A DNA stretch of 64,000 bases from Balaenoptera acutorostrata. Its lineage: Eukaryota; Chordata; Mammalia; Artiodactyla; Balaenopteridae. Shown here in pieces: positions 49,386-61,710 of this stretch; the stretch's first letter is position 1, and the number at the start of each line of letters is the position of its first letter. The stretch lies in contig NC_080075.1 of the NCBI RefSeq assembly GCF_949987535.1, positions 44,059,536-44,123,535 of the forward strand, written 5' to 3'. The notes below the pieces were generated by a model that saw only the letters and a program-made list of their open reading frames with translations, did not search any database and was not told the origin of the DNA. The translations under genes and the position numbers were made by a program.

Positions 49386-49722
49386 ATTACCCTCAGGGGC
49401 TTCCCTGGTGGCGCAGTGGTTGAGAATCTGCCTGCCAATGCAGGGGACATGGGTTCGAGCCCTGGTCTGGGAAGATCCCACATGCCGTGGAGCAACTAGG
49501 CCCGTGAGCCACAACTACTGAGCCTGCGCGTCTGGAGCCTGTGCTTTGCAACAAGAGAGCCTGCGATGGTGAGAGGCCCACGCACTGCGATGAAGAGTGG
49601 CCCCCGCTTGCCGCAACAAGAGAAAGCCCTCGTACAGAAACAAAGACCCAACGCAGCCATAAATAAATAAATAAATAAAAATTTAAAAAAAATGTTTAAA
49701 AAAAAAAAAAATTACCCTCAGG
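49386..49722. repeat. 12-bp target site duplication around SINE-C
   Basis: ATTACCCTCAGG at 49386-49397 and 49711-49722, identical copies at the ends of the SINE. Confidence 0.93.
49398..49710 (+). mobile_element. SINE-C: CHR-type tRNA-derived SINE
   Basis: Forward copy with a polymerase III A-box-like TGGCGCAGTGG (49409-49419) and B box GGTTCGAGCCC (49452-49462), 33 bp apart as in tRNA-derived SINEs, then the tRNA-unrelated body and an (ATAA)n plus poly-A tail (about 49662-49710). It lies inside an L2 relic. Confidence 0.96.
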
Positions 49723-49960
49723 CTTCCAGCCAGGATGATACCATTGGAGGGAGTGAATACAGAAGACAGAACAGGCTTAAGGGAGATGACTAGCTCAATG
49801 TTATATACGTGTAATGTGGGAAAGCTGGTGAGAAATTACTGACAAAAATTAGCCGGCTATTTTATTTTGAAAAGTAGAGGAGAGTTCTAGACTAGAATAA
49901 AGACTTGGCCATAATCCACATAAAGATCTCTTCATCAGTTTCTACAAAGGACACCAATAT

Positions 49961-51495
49961 CCTAAATTTACCAAGAGCATCTTCTTATCAGTGGCAGCTC
50001 AGTGGCTAGACAAAGAGCTATTTCCAGGAGAGGCAGGGGTAATGCATTGACAAAGTAGACTGTGTAAGTGACAGGAAATGCAGACAATACAAGAAAAGAG
50101 AACTGATGACAGTGGAAAACAGCAACAGAACAGCTAGGCAACGAGCAGAGCAATTCTGGTATCAAAGAGCACATAGGCAAAAGGCTAGGAAACCAAGGTA
50201 TCACGCTGCAAAAAGGCATCAGGGCTGAAGTGAAAATGGCAATAGAGAAACAGAGGGTGTGAAGAAAGCTGAAAGGATACGGTTATAAAAATTAGAAAAG
50301 CAGGAAAAAACAATTGCCTGCACATGAGGCAGGCAATTGGAAACACCTGGTCAAGGTGAACTTTGCTTTGGCAGGAGAACAGCAATAGTTTTTGATAAAA
50401 ATTTATTGAAGATAGGTTCCTAGGTTATTTTCAACCATGACCTAAACCCCTTACTGAGTGAGCACCAGATACTCTATGCAGTCTTGCAAATAAGAACTAC
50501 ACTTGCCCACAAAATGGAAGTGTATTGCTATTGATTTTGCTCCACTATGACAATATGTGAATGAATTATGAAATGAAAGTTAGGATTTGTGAAAGCTAAC
50601 CAGAATGAGTCTTTACTTTCCCAGGATGAATGGCTAAGTGGCTCTTTTCAAGACTTGGATAATGGTTTCTAAATGAAAGAATGAATATCAAGAGCTTAGA
50701 GTGTTAACTCAAGCTAAGACTTTGAGGAGACCTTTGGAAATATTTTAAAAGATAGATTAGTGAAACAGTGAGGCAGAGATTAAGTGAACATGTTTTCAGA
50801 TCTGTCATGTGGCATTACATCTGCCAGGTTACTTATTTTTCAGTGCCTACCCTATGATGAATCAAAATCACCTTTAGGAGAATCCTTACTGAATAACATT
50901 GAAAAAAGTCAGAGATACTGGTCACCAATGTGATTTAATGCTTTAGGCAATAAAGATATTTTTAATATTTCTTCAGAATTATAATTGCATAATTACAACC
51001 TGAGATATTTTTATGGAGATTCCTTATTAATATTTTTTAGTAAATGAGATTCTTAGTGTATACAGCAAGTTATGTTCCCTTTTGTGCTTATTTCAGAATT
51101 TAAAGCTAAGATAGAGACACAGAACTCTCAAAATATATCTTTTGCCTAAAATAATCCCTGAGGTGGAGAGGAGAAACGTACTATCTTCATTTAGATTGGA
51201 GAAAAAGCAAACTGTTTCAAATAAGGCACAGATTTCAGAGTGTCATGAATGTTGTGCAGATTGTGCACTGCACACCTCTAGGGGGCACAATTCACATGGA
51301 GGTCTTTGGGAATGGTGCCTCCTGAGTACTACATGCACATCCTGTACAAGTGCATCCAGTGGCCCTAGGTTTTCCCCTCTTCTGTTACACCATCTTTTAG
51401 ATGGCTAAGAATTTATATGAGGAAAGTTCGGTACAACCCTAAGTTTGGGAGTAAACATAGAGTGATTGGAAAAAAATCCATTTTAATGGCATGAA
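49961..51495. other. Mostly single-copy DNA
   Basis: No gene recognised. The first 350 bp may still be diverged L2. An inverted repeat GCCTGC...GCAGGC-type stem lies at about 50315-50335. Confidence 0.4.
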
Positions 51496-51499
51496 GGCT

Positions 51500-51710
51500 T
51501 TAATTGAAAAGTCAGATGGACCTGGGGTTGTCTTAATTCTGTTACTTATTAGCTCTGTGAATTTCGGCATATTATTTTAATTCTTTGAGGCTATTTCCTC
51601 ATCTGTAAAGTAGGGATAATAATCTCTTCTTAACAGTATTCTTGGGAGGGTAAAATGTGATGATGTAGAAGTTTTCACAGTTCTTTTCTCAGAGTAGAAT
51701 ATTAGTCCGT
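51500..51710 (+). mobile_element. MIR SINE
   Basis: 'CTTATTAGCTCTGTGAATTTCGGC', 'TATTTCCTCATCTGTAAAGTAGGG' and 'ATAATAATCTCTTC' are the MIR core in forward orientation. Confidence 0.75.
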
Positions 51711-51779
51711 CATCATCCTCATCATCCTCATTATCTATAGAGCACTATAAGAGCAACCGTCAGCAACCTTCCTATCTCC

Positions 51780-52060
51780 ATTTCCATTCCTTTCATTCAT
51801 TCATTCATTCATTCATTCAACAAATTTGTTGTGCTATTCTGTTAGAAGGAAGCCACTTGCAATAGAAAATATAAAGATTAATTAGACAGACCCATACCTA
51901 TATGGATAGTCCCTCTAATAGGAGCAATCAGACTTCATAACTCTAAATAGAGTTGAAAGTCCCCATTGTAACTGAATGCTCGGAGCTGGGAAGGAATAAA
52001 TCGCTTTTGACTGGGATTGACTTAATACAAGGAGTTAACCTAAACTGGACTTTGAAAGAT
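51780..52060 (-). mobile_element. L2 3' end with (TTCA)n
   Basis: Seven to eight TTCA/ATTC units (about 51788-51820) followed by 'CAACAAATTTGTTGTGC' and diverged L2 3' sequence, in reverse orientation. Confidence 0.55.
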
Positions 52061-52329
52061 GGATAAAGTTTTAACATTGAAGACTAGAAAAAGAAGCAAG
52101 CATTCTATGCATAGGAAAGAGATACAAGATATAAAAAGAGTTCACTGACATTTCTCCAGGCTTTAGAATAATAACATTCTGTCATATATTCAGACCCTAA
52201 AATGTCTAACGCAAAGGTTTTTAAATATGTCCTGCTTCCAGGTGTACTATCAGTGAGTCCTTTACGGCTGACACAGATTTCCCGGGACCATGGTTTGGTA
52301 GGCTTCATTACATAGCTGTTGAGGGGCTT

Positions 52330-52550
52330 AGAGAGTACCATGGTACCACATAGCCCAGATGCTTCCCAGCTCTGCCATGTAACAGCAGAGCAATCTCAGC
52401 AGAGTCACTTGTCGTATCTGAAACTTAGCGTCTTCATCTACAGAATGAAGATGATGACATCATCTAACTACAAAAGGAGATATCTAGAGAGCTTTAGTAC
52501 AATGCTGGCTCTCACTACGCTGTGTGTTCAGTAAAAGGTAGCCATTGTTA
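52330..52550 (+). mobile_element. MIR SINE
   Basis: 'CCCAGCTCTGCCATGTAACAGC', 'CTGAAACTTAGCGTCTTCATCTACAG' and 'AATGCTGGCTCTCACTACG' follow forward MIR order. Confidence 0.65.
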
Positions 52551-53720
52551 TTTTATTTCTTCAAAACTTGAATTATAGGAACCGCATATAAAATCCCTAA
52601 ATGTCAACGCTTAGAGTCTTGAAATTTATATTGTAGACATTTTCAATTATTTTTTTTAAAACTCTGGGTTTTTTTTTTTCCTTTGAGTCTCCCTCTACAC
52701 AGCAGATAAGGTACTATGTTTTCATAGTTATCACATCATATGGCCTGTGTTGAATCAACTATTCAATGCATTGTTTTTCTAGAACTGTATTCACTCTCCC
52801 TCTTGTGTGACCTGCTAGATACCAGGATAGTTTGTGACGAAGATAATTTTGGCCTCTCTCTCGTGCTCAGGTCCTTACCTTGGTCACGCCCTCACTCTGC
52901 CAGCCTTCTTTGTACAGACTCGAATGTACAGGCATGTTAAGAAGCAAGAGAGAATGGAGTGTGAGCGTCAAAAATCATTTTTGCTCTAATAAATACAATG
53001 CCTTAATAATATTCAATTTTGAGTACAAACACAGAAATATATCTGAAAGGTAAATGGATTTTTTATTTTTCATTACCTCTTTTGACTAAGCATGAAATTC
53101 TGTCTTCGGGAAAAAAAGAAAGCCTCTGATAGAAAGAACAGGCGCAGCTGAGTTCTGTGAAAGGTAACACGGAAACAAATGGGCTGACATCAATGACCGG
53201 CATTTGAGTGGGTGGAAAACTAAGCCCCCCAAAAGTTGATGTATGATACAGTCCAATTGGGTAAAGCAGAGCTTGGTGAGGGGTGAAAAGTTGAATGGAA
53301 TTGCATAAAATGAAGCAGAACATCACAGAGAAAGTTAATTTCCCTTCAAATCTGCTGCTCCAGGTTTGATACCCCCAAAGCATTTCCACATCACCCCAAA
53401 TAGCGATATCCACTCTTCATTTGGCAGTACCTAATATTCATATCTTAAATGACTCTATAAAATGAGATATTTTTCTTCAACTGCAGAAAAGGATTTCCTA
53501 CCTTCATAATATTTTGAATTATAGCACTTGAAAGAAAGAAAAAAAAAAAGACACAAAAGAAAGGAAGTTAAATCTATTTTTAATTAATGTAGCCCAACAA
53601 AAAGGAAAATTTAGAAATCAAAAATGATAATTTGTTATCTGTATCCATATCAACCAAATACTATTTTCTTATCGATACTATGATAAAACAAATAGCATTT
53701 ATATTTCTTCTAATAGTTGT
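52551..53720. other. Single-copy intergenic DNA
   Basis: No gene or confident repeat; small frames at 52740-52940 and 53063-53413 have no recognised domain. Confidence 0.45.
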
Positions 53721-53724
53721 GCTC

Positions 53725-53890
53725 TAGATAGCACAGAACTAGAAGTCAGGAATCTTGGGGCTGAGTTCTTACTTAAGTTACTAACTATCTGTGCTACTAG
53801 GAATAAATCACATAATCTCACTGGGTCATCTTTCTGTCAAAATGATGTAGCTGAATTGGACAACTGCTACATGTTCTAGAAATCTAACAT
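53725..53890 (+). mobile_element. MIR SINE fragment
   Basis: 'CTAGAAGTCAGGAATCTTGGGGC', 'AAATCACATAATCTCACTGGG' and 'TCATCTTTCTGTCAAAATGATG' in forward MIR order. Confidence 0.6.
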
Positions 53891-54107
53891 CTAATGATGA
53901 TCTCTTCTGTGTGGATTTATTTCATCTGCCCCTACCCCCTCTTTTTCTCCATAGAGATAACAGCACATAGTTAAACCAACAGGAATAAGAAATTGTTTTT
54001 ACCAATAATCCTTTTTTCTTTTTAGGAGGGGTCATAGAAAATAGGTCTTGGAGAGGGTTTTTAAAAATATATTTTATGCTATATTATATAATTATATAAA
54101 TACATAT

Positions 54108-54243
54108 ACCTTTATTGAGATATATTTTACATATTAACATTATATGTTTCAGGTATAAAACATAATGGTTAGATATATTGTGAAATTATCATCAATATAA
54201 GTGTAGCTATCATCTGTCACCACAGAGTTACAATTATTTTTTG
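54108..54243 (-). mobile_element. Old L1 (L1M-type) 3' end fragment
   Basis: 'TTTATTGAGATATATTTTACATATTAAC', 'TGTTTCAGGTATAAAACATAATGG' and 'ATCATCTGTCACCACAGAG' are a reversed old L1 3' terminus. Confidence 0.7.
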
Positions 54244-54354
54244 TGAAAAAATATATTTTTATAATTTTTATATTTATATAATTATATAAATATACATAAT
54301 ATAATCAAACCAAAAACATACTTGAAGTGTTGAAATGATTAAAATAAGATCCCA

Positions 54355-54684
54355 TATTTTTAGTTTTTAATTTAAATTTTTTTATTGAAGTATAGTGGAT
54401 TTACAATATTATTGGTTTCAGGTGTACAGTCTAGTGATTCAGTATTTTTACAAATTATACTGCGTTAAAAGTTACTACAAGATAAGGGTTATAATTCCCT
54501 GTGCTATACAATACATACATGTTGCTTGTCTATTTTATACATAGTAGTTTGTACCTCTTAATCCCATACTCCTATTTTGCCCCTCCCTCTCACCATTTAC
54601 CTCCCTTACCTCTCATCACTGGTAACCACTAGGTTTTTTTCTATATCCATGAGTCTATTTCTGTTTTGCTGTATACATTTGTTT
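54355..54684 (-). mobile_element. 5'-truncated L1 3' end
   Basis: 'TTTATTGAAGTATAGTGGATTTACAATATTATTGG' then 'CCCTGTGCTATACAATACATAC' and 'CACTGGTAACCACTAGG' is an L1 3' UTR of the same lineage as L1-C but older. It stops after about 330 bp where L1-C begins. Confidence 0.8.
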
Positions 54685-55048
54685 GTTTTATTTTTTATTT
54701 ATTTATTTTTAAATTTTTATTGGGGTATAGTTGATTTACAACATTGTATTACTTTCTGCTATACAGCAAAGTGAGTTATACATGTACATATATATGTATA
54801 TATACATATATCCACTCTTTTTTTAGATTTTTTTCGCAAGTGGGTCATTACAGAGTATTGAGCACAGTTCCCTGTGCTATACAGTAGGTCCTTATTAGTT
54901 ATCTCTTATATATAGTGGTGTGTATATGTCAATCCCAATCTCCCAATTTATCCCTCTCCCACCCCACCTTTACGCCCTGATAACCAGATGTTTTTTACAT
55001 CTGTGACTCTATTTCTGATTTGTAAATAAATTCATTTGTATCATTTCT

Positions 55049-55188
55049 TTAGATTCCACATATAAATGATATCATATGATATTTGTCTTTGTCTGATTTA
55101 CTTAACTCAGTGTGACAATCCCCGAGTCCATCCATGTTGCTGGCATTATTTCATATTTCATTCTTTTTTATGGCTGAGTAATATTCCA

Positions 55189-55226
<38 letters not shown>

Positions 55227-58200
55227 CACTACATCTTTATCCATTTATCTGTTTATGGACATTTGTGTTGCTTCCATATCTTGGCTATTGCAAATAGTGC
55301 TGCTGTGAATATTGGGTGCATGTATCTTTTTGAATTATGTTTTCATTTTTTCCAGATACATGCCCAGGAGTGCAATTGCTGGATTATGTGATAGTTCTAT
55401 TTTTAGTTTTTTTTGAGGAACCTTCATACTGTTTTCCACAGTGGCTGCACCAATTTACATTCCCACAACCAGTGTACAAGGGTTCCCTTTTCTCCACATC
55501 CTCACCAACACTTGATATTTGTTCTCTTTTTGATGACAGCTATTTTGACAAGTGTGAAGTGCTATCTCATTGTTGTTTTGATTTGCATTTTTCTAATAAT
55601 TAGCAATGTTGAGTATCTGTTCTTGTGCCTTGTAGCCATCTGTATGTCTTCATTGGAAAAATGTCTATTCAGATCTTCTACCCATTTTTTGATTGGATTG
55701 TTTGGTTTTTTAATACTGAGCAGTATGAGCTGTTTATATATTTTGGATATTAACCCCTTCTCAGTCATATCATTTGCAAATATTTTCTCCCATTCCGTAG
55801 CTTGTTTTTTCATTTTGTCAATGGTTTCCTTTGCTGTGCAACAAGTTTTAAGTTTAATTAGGTCCCATTTGTTTCTTTTTGCTTTTATTTATTTTTCCTT
55901 AGGGAACAGATCCAGAAAAATATTGTTATGGTTTGTGTCAAAGAGTGTTCTGCCTATGTTTTTTTCTAGGAGTTTTATGGATTCAGGTCTTACATTTAGG
56001 TATTTAATCCATTTTGAGTTGATTTTTGTGTATGGTGTAAGGAAATGTTCTAACATCATTCTTTTACATGTAGCTGTCCAGTTTTCCCAGCACCACTTAT
56101 TGAAGAGACTATCTTTTCTCCATTGTATATTCTTGCCTCCTTTGTTGTAGATTCATTGACTATAGGTACATGGGTTTATTTCTGGGCTCTCTATTCTGTT
56201 CCATTGATCTATGTGCCTGTTTTGTGCTGATGCCATGCTATATTGATTACTGTACCTTGTAGTATAATCTGAAGTCTAGGAGGGTGATACCTCCAGCTTT
56301 GTTCTTTCTTCTCAAGACTGCTTTGGCAATCCAGGGTCTCTTGTGGTTCCATATGAATTTTAGGGTTATTTGTTCTAGTTCTGTGCAAATTGACATGGGT
56401 ATTTTGATAGAGATTACATTAAATCTGTAGATTGCTTTGGGTAGTATGGTCATTTTAAAAATATTAATTCTTCCAATCCAAGAGCATGGGCTATCTTTCC
56501 ATTTCTCTGCATCATCTTCAGTTTCCTTTATCAGTATTTTACAGTTTTCATTATATGTCTTTCACATCCTTGGTTAAGTTGATTCCTAGGTATTTTATTC
56601 TTTTTGGTGTGATTTTAAATGAGATTTTTTGTCTTGCTTTCTCTTTCTGATAGTTCATTATTGGTGTGTAGAAAAGCAACAGATTTCTCTATACTAATCT
56701 TACATCCTGCAACTTTGCTGAATTCATTTCTTAGTTCTAATAGTTTTTGGTGGAGACTTTAGGGTTTTCTACATAAAGTATCATGTCATCTACAAATAGT
56801 GACAGTTTTACTTCTTCCCTTTCAAATATGGATGCCTTTTGTGTCTTTTTCTTGTCTGATTACTGTGGCTAGGACTTCCAATACTATGTTAAACAGAAGT
56901 GGTGAGATTGGGCATCCTTGTCTTGTTCCTGAATTTAAAAGAAAAGCTTTCAGCTTTTCAATACTGAGTATGATATTAACTGTGGTTTGTCATAAATGGC
57001 CTTTATTATGTTGAGATTTGTTCCCTCTATACCCACTTTGATGAGAGTTTTATCATGACTGAATGTCAAATTTTGTCAAATGCTTTTTCTGTCTATTGAG
57101 ATGATCATGTGATTTCTATCCTTCCTTTTGTTAATGTGGTATATGTACCACATTGATTGATTTTCCAATATTGAACTATCCCTGCACCACTGGAATAAAT
57201 CCCACTGGATCATGGTGTATGATCTTTTTATATATTGTTGGATTCAGTTTGCTAATATATTGTTGAGGGTTTTTGCATGTATATTCATCAAAGATATTGG
57301 CCTGTAATTTCCTTTTTCTGTATTGTCTTTGTCTGATTTTGGTATCAGGGTAATGGTGGACTTGTAGAATGAATTTGAGAGTGTTCTATCATCTTTAATT
57401 TTTTGGATTAGTTTGAGAAGGATAGGTATTAGCTCTTCTTTATATGCTTGGTAGAATTCTCCTGTGAAACTATCCAGTCCTGGATATTTCTTTGCTGGCA
57501 GTTTTTTTTTTTTTAATTACAAAATCAATTTCACTACTAGAGATTGGTTGGTCAAATTGTCTGTTTCTTCCTGAGTCAGTCCTGGCAGGTTGTATGTTTC
57601 TAGCAATTTGTCCATTTCTTCTAGGTTGTCCAATCTGCTGGCATATAACTATTCATAATATTCTCTTATGACTTTTGGTACCTCTGTGGTATCAGTTGTT
57701 ATTTCTCCTCTTTCATTTCTAATTTTGTTTATTTGGGTCCTCTCTTTTATCCTTGGTGGGCCTGGCTAATGGTTTATCAATTTTATTTATCTTCTCAAAA
57801 ACCTAGCTCTTGATTTCATTGATCTTTTCTATTTTTTATCTCTATTTTATTTATTTCCTCTCTGATCTTTATTACTTCCTTCCTTCTGCTTACTTTGGGC
57901 ACTGTTTGTTCTTCTTTTTCTAATTCCTTTAGATAGTAGGTTAGGTTGTTTTCTGAGTTTTTCTTGCTTCTTGAGGAAGGTCTGTATCACCATGAACTTC
58001 CCTCTTAGAACTGCTTTTACTGCATCTCATAGATTTTGGAAAGTTGTGTTTCCATTTTCGTTTGTCTCAAGGTATTTTCTGACTTCATCTTTGATTTCTT
58101 CATTGACCCACTGGTTTTTTAGTAGCATGTTGTTTAGTCTCCACATGTTTGTTCTTTTCCCATTTTTATTTATGTAATTGATTTCTAGTTTCATACTGTT

Positions 58201-58491
58201 ATGGTCAGAGAAAAATGCTTGATATAATTTCTATCCTGTTAAATTTGGTGAGATTTGTTTTGTGTCCTAGCTTGTGATCTATCCTGGAGAACATTTCATG
58301 TGCACTTGAAAAGAATGTGTATTCTGCTGTTTGTTGATGTAATATCCTGTAAATATATATTAAGTCCAACTGTTCTATTGTGTCATTTAAGACTACTGTT
58401 GCCATATTGATTTTCTGTCTGGATGATCTGTCCATTGATGTAAGTGGTGGGTTAAAATTCCCTATTATTATTGTATTATTGTCAATTTCTA
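55049..58491 (-). pseudogene. L1-C ORF2, N-terminally deleted RT pseudogene
   Basis: The joined frame 58639-58205 enters ORF2 at the EIDNNT... segment and keeps NFNPPL (canonical DFNTPL; the catalytic D is N), SSAHEMFSRIDH and LGHK. RT sequence follows in broken pieces; the C-terminal Cys/His part is seen at 55813-55562. The stop equivalent to L1-A's TAA is TTA at 55049-55051 on the plus strand. Lost ORF2 start and catalytic QETH block make it non-functional. Confidence 0.85.
55191..55223. repeat. (TG)n microsatellite within L1-C
   Basis: About 16 TG units. At the homologous place L1-A has TTGTATATATGTGCC (2209-2223), so the array grew from an alternating TG/TA stretch of the L1. Confidence 0.95.
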
Positions 58492-59451
58492 CTGTTGTGG
58501 ATCTCTGCTCATGTTGGCCAGAGACTGAGTCTAAGCTGTCTCCAATGTGCTGCTTCTGCAGGTACCTGCAATTGTTTCCCTCACTCAGCTCAGACACCAC
58601 CTCGGGTGCAAGTCCCTTTTGCCCCTCACAGGCAATCACTGCCCCCAGCCTCTGCCACCCCTTCCCTGTTGTGGAGCCACACTACAGGGTAGTCGGGGCC
58701 AGTGTGGACTCTCAGCACGTATCGGGAGGTGAGTTGTGGTGGACCAGCCATCATCAGAGATCTGGGCTACTTCTGATGCGCTGCTTGAGTAAGTGCCAAC
58801 AGTGACCACTGCCATCCCCCTCCAGGCTCTGCCCAGGACTGGGTCAACTCCATGGCTCATGGTTGGGTCTTGTAGCCTCCACAGATCCAGTGCCACACTG
58901 TGATGTGGAGTGAGCAGGGCTTGAGCATCCACTTGGCTTGTGCTGGGGTGCACCGAGGAGGTTGCAGGAAACCCAGAAACCACTAAAGCAGACCTCTCTC
59001 CATCCTGTCAGGGGCAAGCCAGCTAGCAAATGCTCCTCACAAGAGGAATCTATGCTTCCCACAGTCCTCCTGTTAGTCCCAGTGGTCCTTCAACCAGCCA
59101 ATGAGGCTCATTTTCCCCACACAGGACCCCAGGACTGGGGTGCCCAATCTGTGGCTCTCAACACTCACTCCCGAGGGAGGGTCTCCAGCTGTGTATTCTC
59201 CCTTTTCCTCTGAGCCTCCTCCCAGGGGTACAGATCTCAATCCCACCACTTTTCTTCCCTTCCTATCTGATTACATGTGTATCTTTCTTACAGCCTTGGT
59301 TGTAAGACTAAGACTGTTTCTTACATTCCTTCTCCCAGTTTCCAATTAGTTCTCAGTGAGAATTGTTCCACATGTAGATGTATTTTTGATGTGTTCATGG
59401 GGGAAGGTGAGCTCCACATCCTCTTACTCTGCCATCTTGATCGACCCTTCC
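58492..59451 (-). promoter_or_regulatory. L1-C 5' UTR remnant with YY1 site
   Basis: The first 200 bp (59451-59250) are similar to L1-A 9073-8860, including CAAGATGGC at 59431-59439. The inner part (58492-59250) is GC-rich and not alignable by eye to L1-A. Confidence 0.75.
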
Positions 59452-59504
59452 TGAAAACCCACATTAAAAAAATAACCTTCTTAGAGACCTACAATTTAGG
59501 GGAT

Positions 59505-59529
59505 ATATATGGGTGTGTGTGTGTGTGTA
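59505..59529. repeat. (TG)n tract
   Basis: About nine TG units just past the L1-C 5' end. Confidence 0.85.
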
Positions 59530-59567
59530 TCACACAGTATAGACTGTTAAGTTTACAGATAAATACC

Positions 59568-59585
59568 ATTTATTATTATTATTAA

Positions 59586-59616
<31 letters not shown>
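59568..59616. repeat. (TTA)n microsatellite
   Basis: About 15 TTA units with a single TTAATA interruption. Confidence 0.95.
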
Positions 59617-59619
59617 ACC

Positions 59620-61710
59620 ATTTTGTAGTCAAGTACAGCCACTGAATTTGTGTTTTTGTTACACCATTGGGAACAAGTTACTACCTAAAGGTTCAGCATA
59701 TTCTTTCAATTTTATTGGTAAATATGAATTGCTGCCCCATAACTTAAAATGTTCTAAATGTAAAAATGACAATTGCCCCATATGCCTTCATGTGGATTCT
59801 CTTAAAGAGTTACATAAACCAAACTTGTAAAAATTTAGATTTGAAAGCTGTTGTCATAAACTATAGTTTCTAAAGTTAGTGTTTCTAAACTTGGAGGTCA
59901 CATTCTTGTGTTTGACAAACACTGGTCTATAATATTTTATATATCATCTGAACAATAAAACTATAATATAAATTAATATTTCTTCCTGAGCAGATTTTTT
60001 AAAGTATTCCTATTTAAGTAATTCATATTTAATCAAAATATAGTTTCTGTCCTAAACCAATGTACAAGATTCAAGAACTCTCAGAACCAGAATACATCTT
60101 TAACATGAGCCAAACACAAAAAAGTAAACAGAACATTAGAAAGAAAAGGAATATGCTGTTTCTGAAAAGAGGGGAAAACTGCATATTTTTCTATCAGTTA
60201 TGAAGGCCATGGTACTTTCCCTGAAATAAACACTAATTCTATCTTCTTTGTTTTGAGTAACTCCATATTGGCTTTGGGAGTCATATTAACAATGTAACGC
60301 CCTACTCTCTACAATAACAACTACTCTCATCCATAATATCATGTTCATTTCTGGAATACCCATTGAACAATCAAATATTTCTTCCTATAGTTCTTTGACT
60401 TCTCTGTTCCTTTCAGGTGTTCCAAAATCTGAATTGCATTGCACAAATTATCTAATAAACCTGATTCTCTTCCAAATATTCCAGGAGGCTGCCCTTTTCC
60501 CATAATGCCATCCAGATGGCCTTCAACCCACATGAAGCTATTAGAAACACAATAATATTCCATGAAGTTCTCGTCACATCAGCTCCCTCTTCTTATGTTC
60601 TGTTTATTTCCTCCAGTCTCACTTGCTGAATTCATATAAGATGTGGGAAAAACTCTGTAAAAATCCCAGGCTTAAAGAGGGCCTCAACTATCTTTATGCT
60701 TGTGTGTTTCTACAGGCTTCTCTAGCATGAAAATAATGAAGAAAGAAGAAAAAGATGAGCTGGATTATAAGATATTACTGACCAATGAGGAAAAACTAAA
60801 GGCAATTTACATAATGTAAACCAGTCAAATGGCATTTAAGTCCACCAATCAAATGCCCAGTATCATGGAATTTTTAAGTGAGTGCCTAGGAAGGAGGTTG
60901 CCCCAAGGTATTTTCCCCCTATATAAAAAAATTATTCTTCAAAGGCCTGTAGTGGTTCTTCATCCTGAAAAGACAGTTAAGAAGAAATAAGCCATAGCAT
61001 AGTGAAGGTTCAGCATGATAGCTGTCAGCCACTGGAATGAGAACCAAGTGCTTGGGCCAACATATCTGAGCCTCAGGTTAGGCCTGACCAAAATGAGTAT
61101 AGGTGAGTTTTATGACAGCTCAAAATCCCTTCTAGAACTCTTTTACCTAAGTTAAAGAATGTGTCTGAACAGGCAGATTTATTAAAGGTCAGTACTTAGT
61201 GAGTCACACTTACTAGTAGCTAGAAGTCTCTAGGGCTCAAGAAGGAAAAAGTTCACCTTGAGTTTCCCAGACATCACCCTTGTCCTTCTTCCTCTTACCC
61301 TGCATTCACACCCACCAGGGACAACTGTGGGTAAATTCTAGGCAGGGAAGTGTAACTGTCTAAACATACACGGTTATGTAGTAGTGCAGTTGGAGTCAGT
61401 GGAGGCAGGTAACAATGCAGGCTCAGGAACTTCCTTACAAGCCTGACAACTAAAAATGACACTGGGTCCAAAACCATAAGCATGCAGATGGGCTGGCTTT
61501 TGTCACTTGTTTTTAAAAATGTTCCTGAGCTTAAAAACCAGCCATCAACAATTTCTTACTTTGGCCTAAGTACTGTGGTGTTCTTCCAGTTCATTTGTTG
61601 ACATAGAGTTTCCATGTTAATAATAGCTAATTATTTGGCAAAAACAACCAACAACGTATTTTCTCTCCATCTCACATAATTCAAGTGGCTTAGAAAAAAT
61701 GATTCTCACA
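59620..61710. other. Single-copy intergenic DNA
   Basis: No gene recognised; frames below 75 residues without known domains, no confident repeat. Confidence 0.45.

Larger units (their letters stand above)
49190..49960 (-). mobile_element. L2 LINE fragment, split by SINE-C
   Basis: Reverse complement of L2 RT-region sequence: 'TTATTGGACGTGGGGAGAGAGGG', then, after the SINE, 'CCAGGATGATACCATTGGAGGGAG' and 'GAGGAGAGTTCTAGACTAGAATAAAGACTTGG'. The order continues across the SINE, so one L2 copy was interrupted. Confidence 0.55.
54685..59451 (-). mobile_element. L1-C: LINE-1 lacking ORF1 and the ORF2 start
   Basis: Minus strand: 5' UTR with a YY1 site (59451-58492), then directly mid-endonuclease ORF2 sequence (58491-55049), 3' UTR and A tail. 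ORF1, the distal 5' UTR and roughly the first 430 nt of ORF2 are missing. Many frameshifts make it older than L1-A. About 4.77 kb remains. Confidence 0.9.

Noticed and set aside
49398..49480. tRNA-like sequence with A and B boxes
   Set aside because: It is the head of a SINE followed by a SINE body and A tail within a target duplication, not a tRNA gene.
51788..51820. Regular short repeats that might suggest an array
   Set aside because: A simple TTCA microsatellite at an L2 3' end; no spacers, so not CRISPR-like.
59101..59585. Plus-strand frames of 82-102 residues near the L1-C 5' end
   Set aside because: They cross the L1-C 5' UTR border and a TG repeat; no domain seen.
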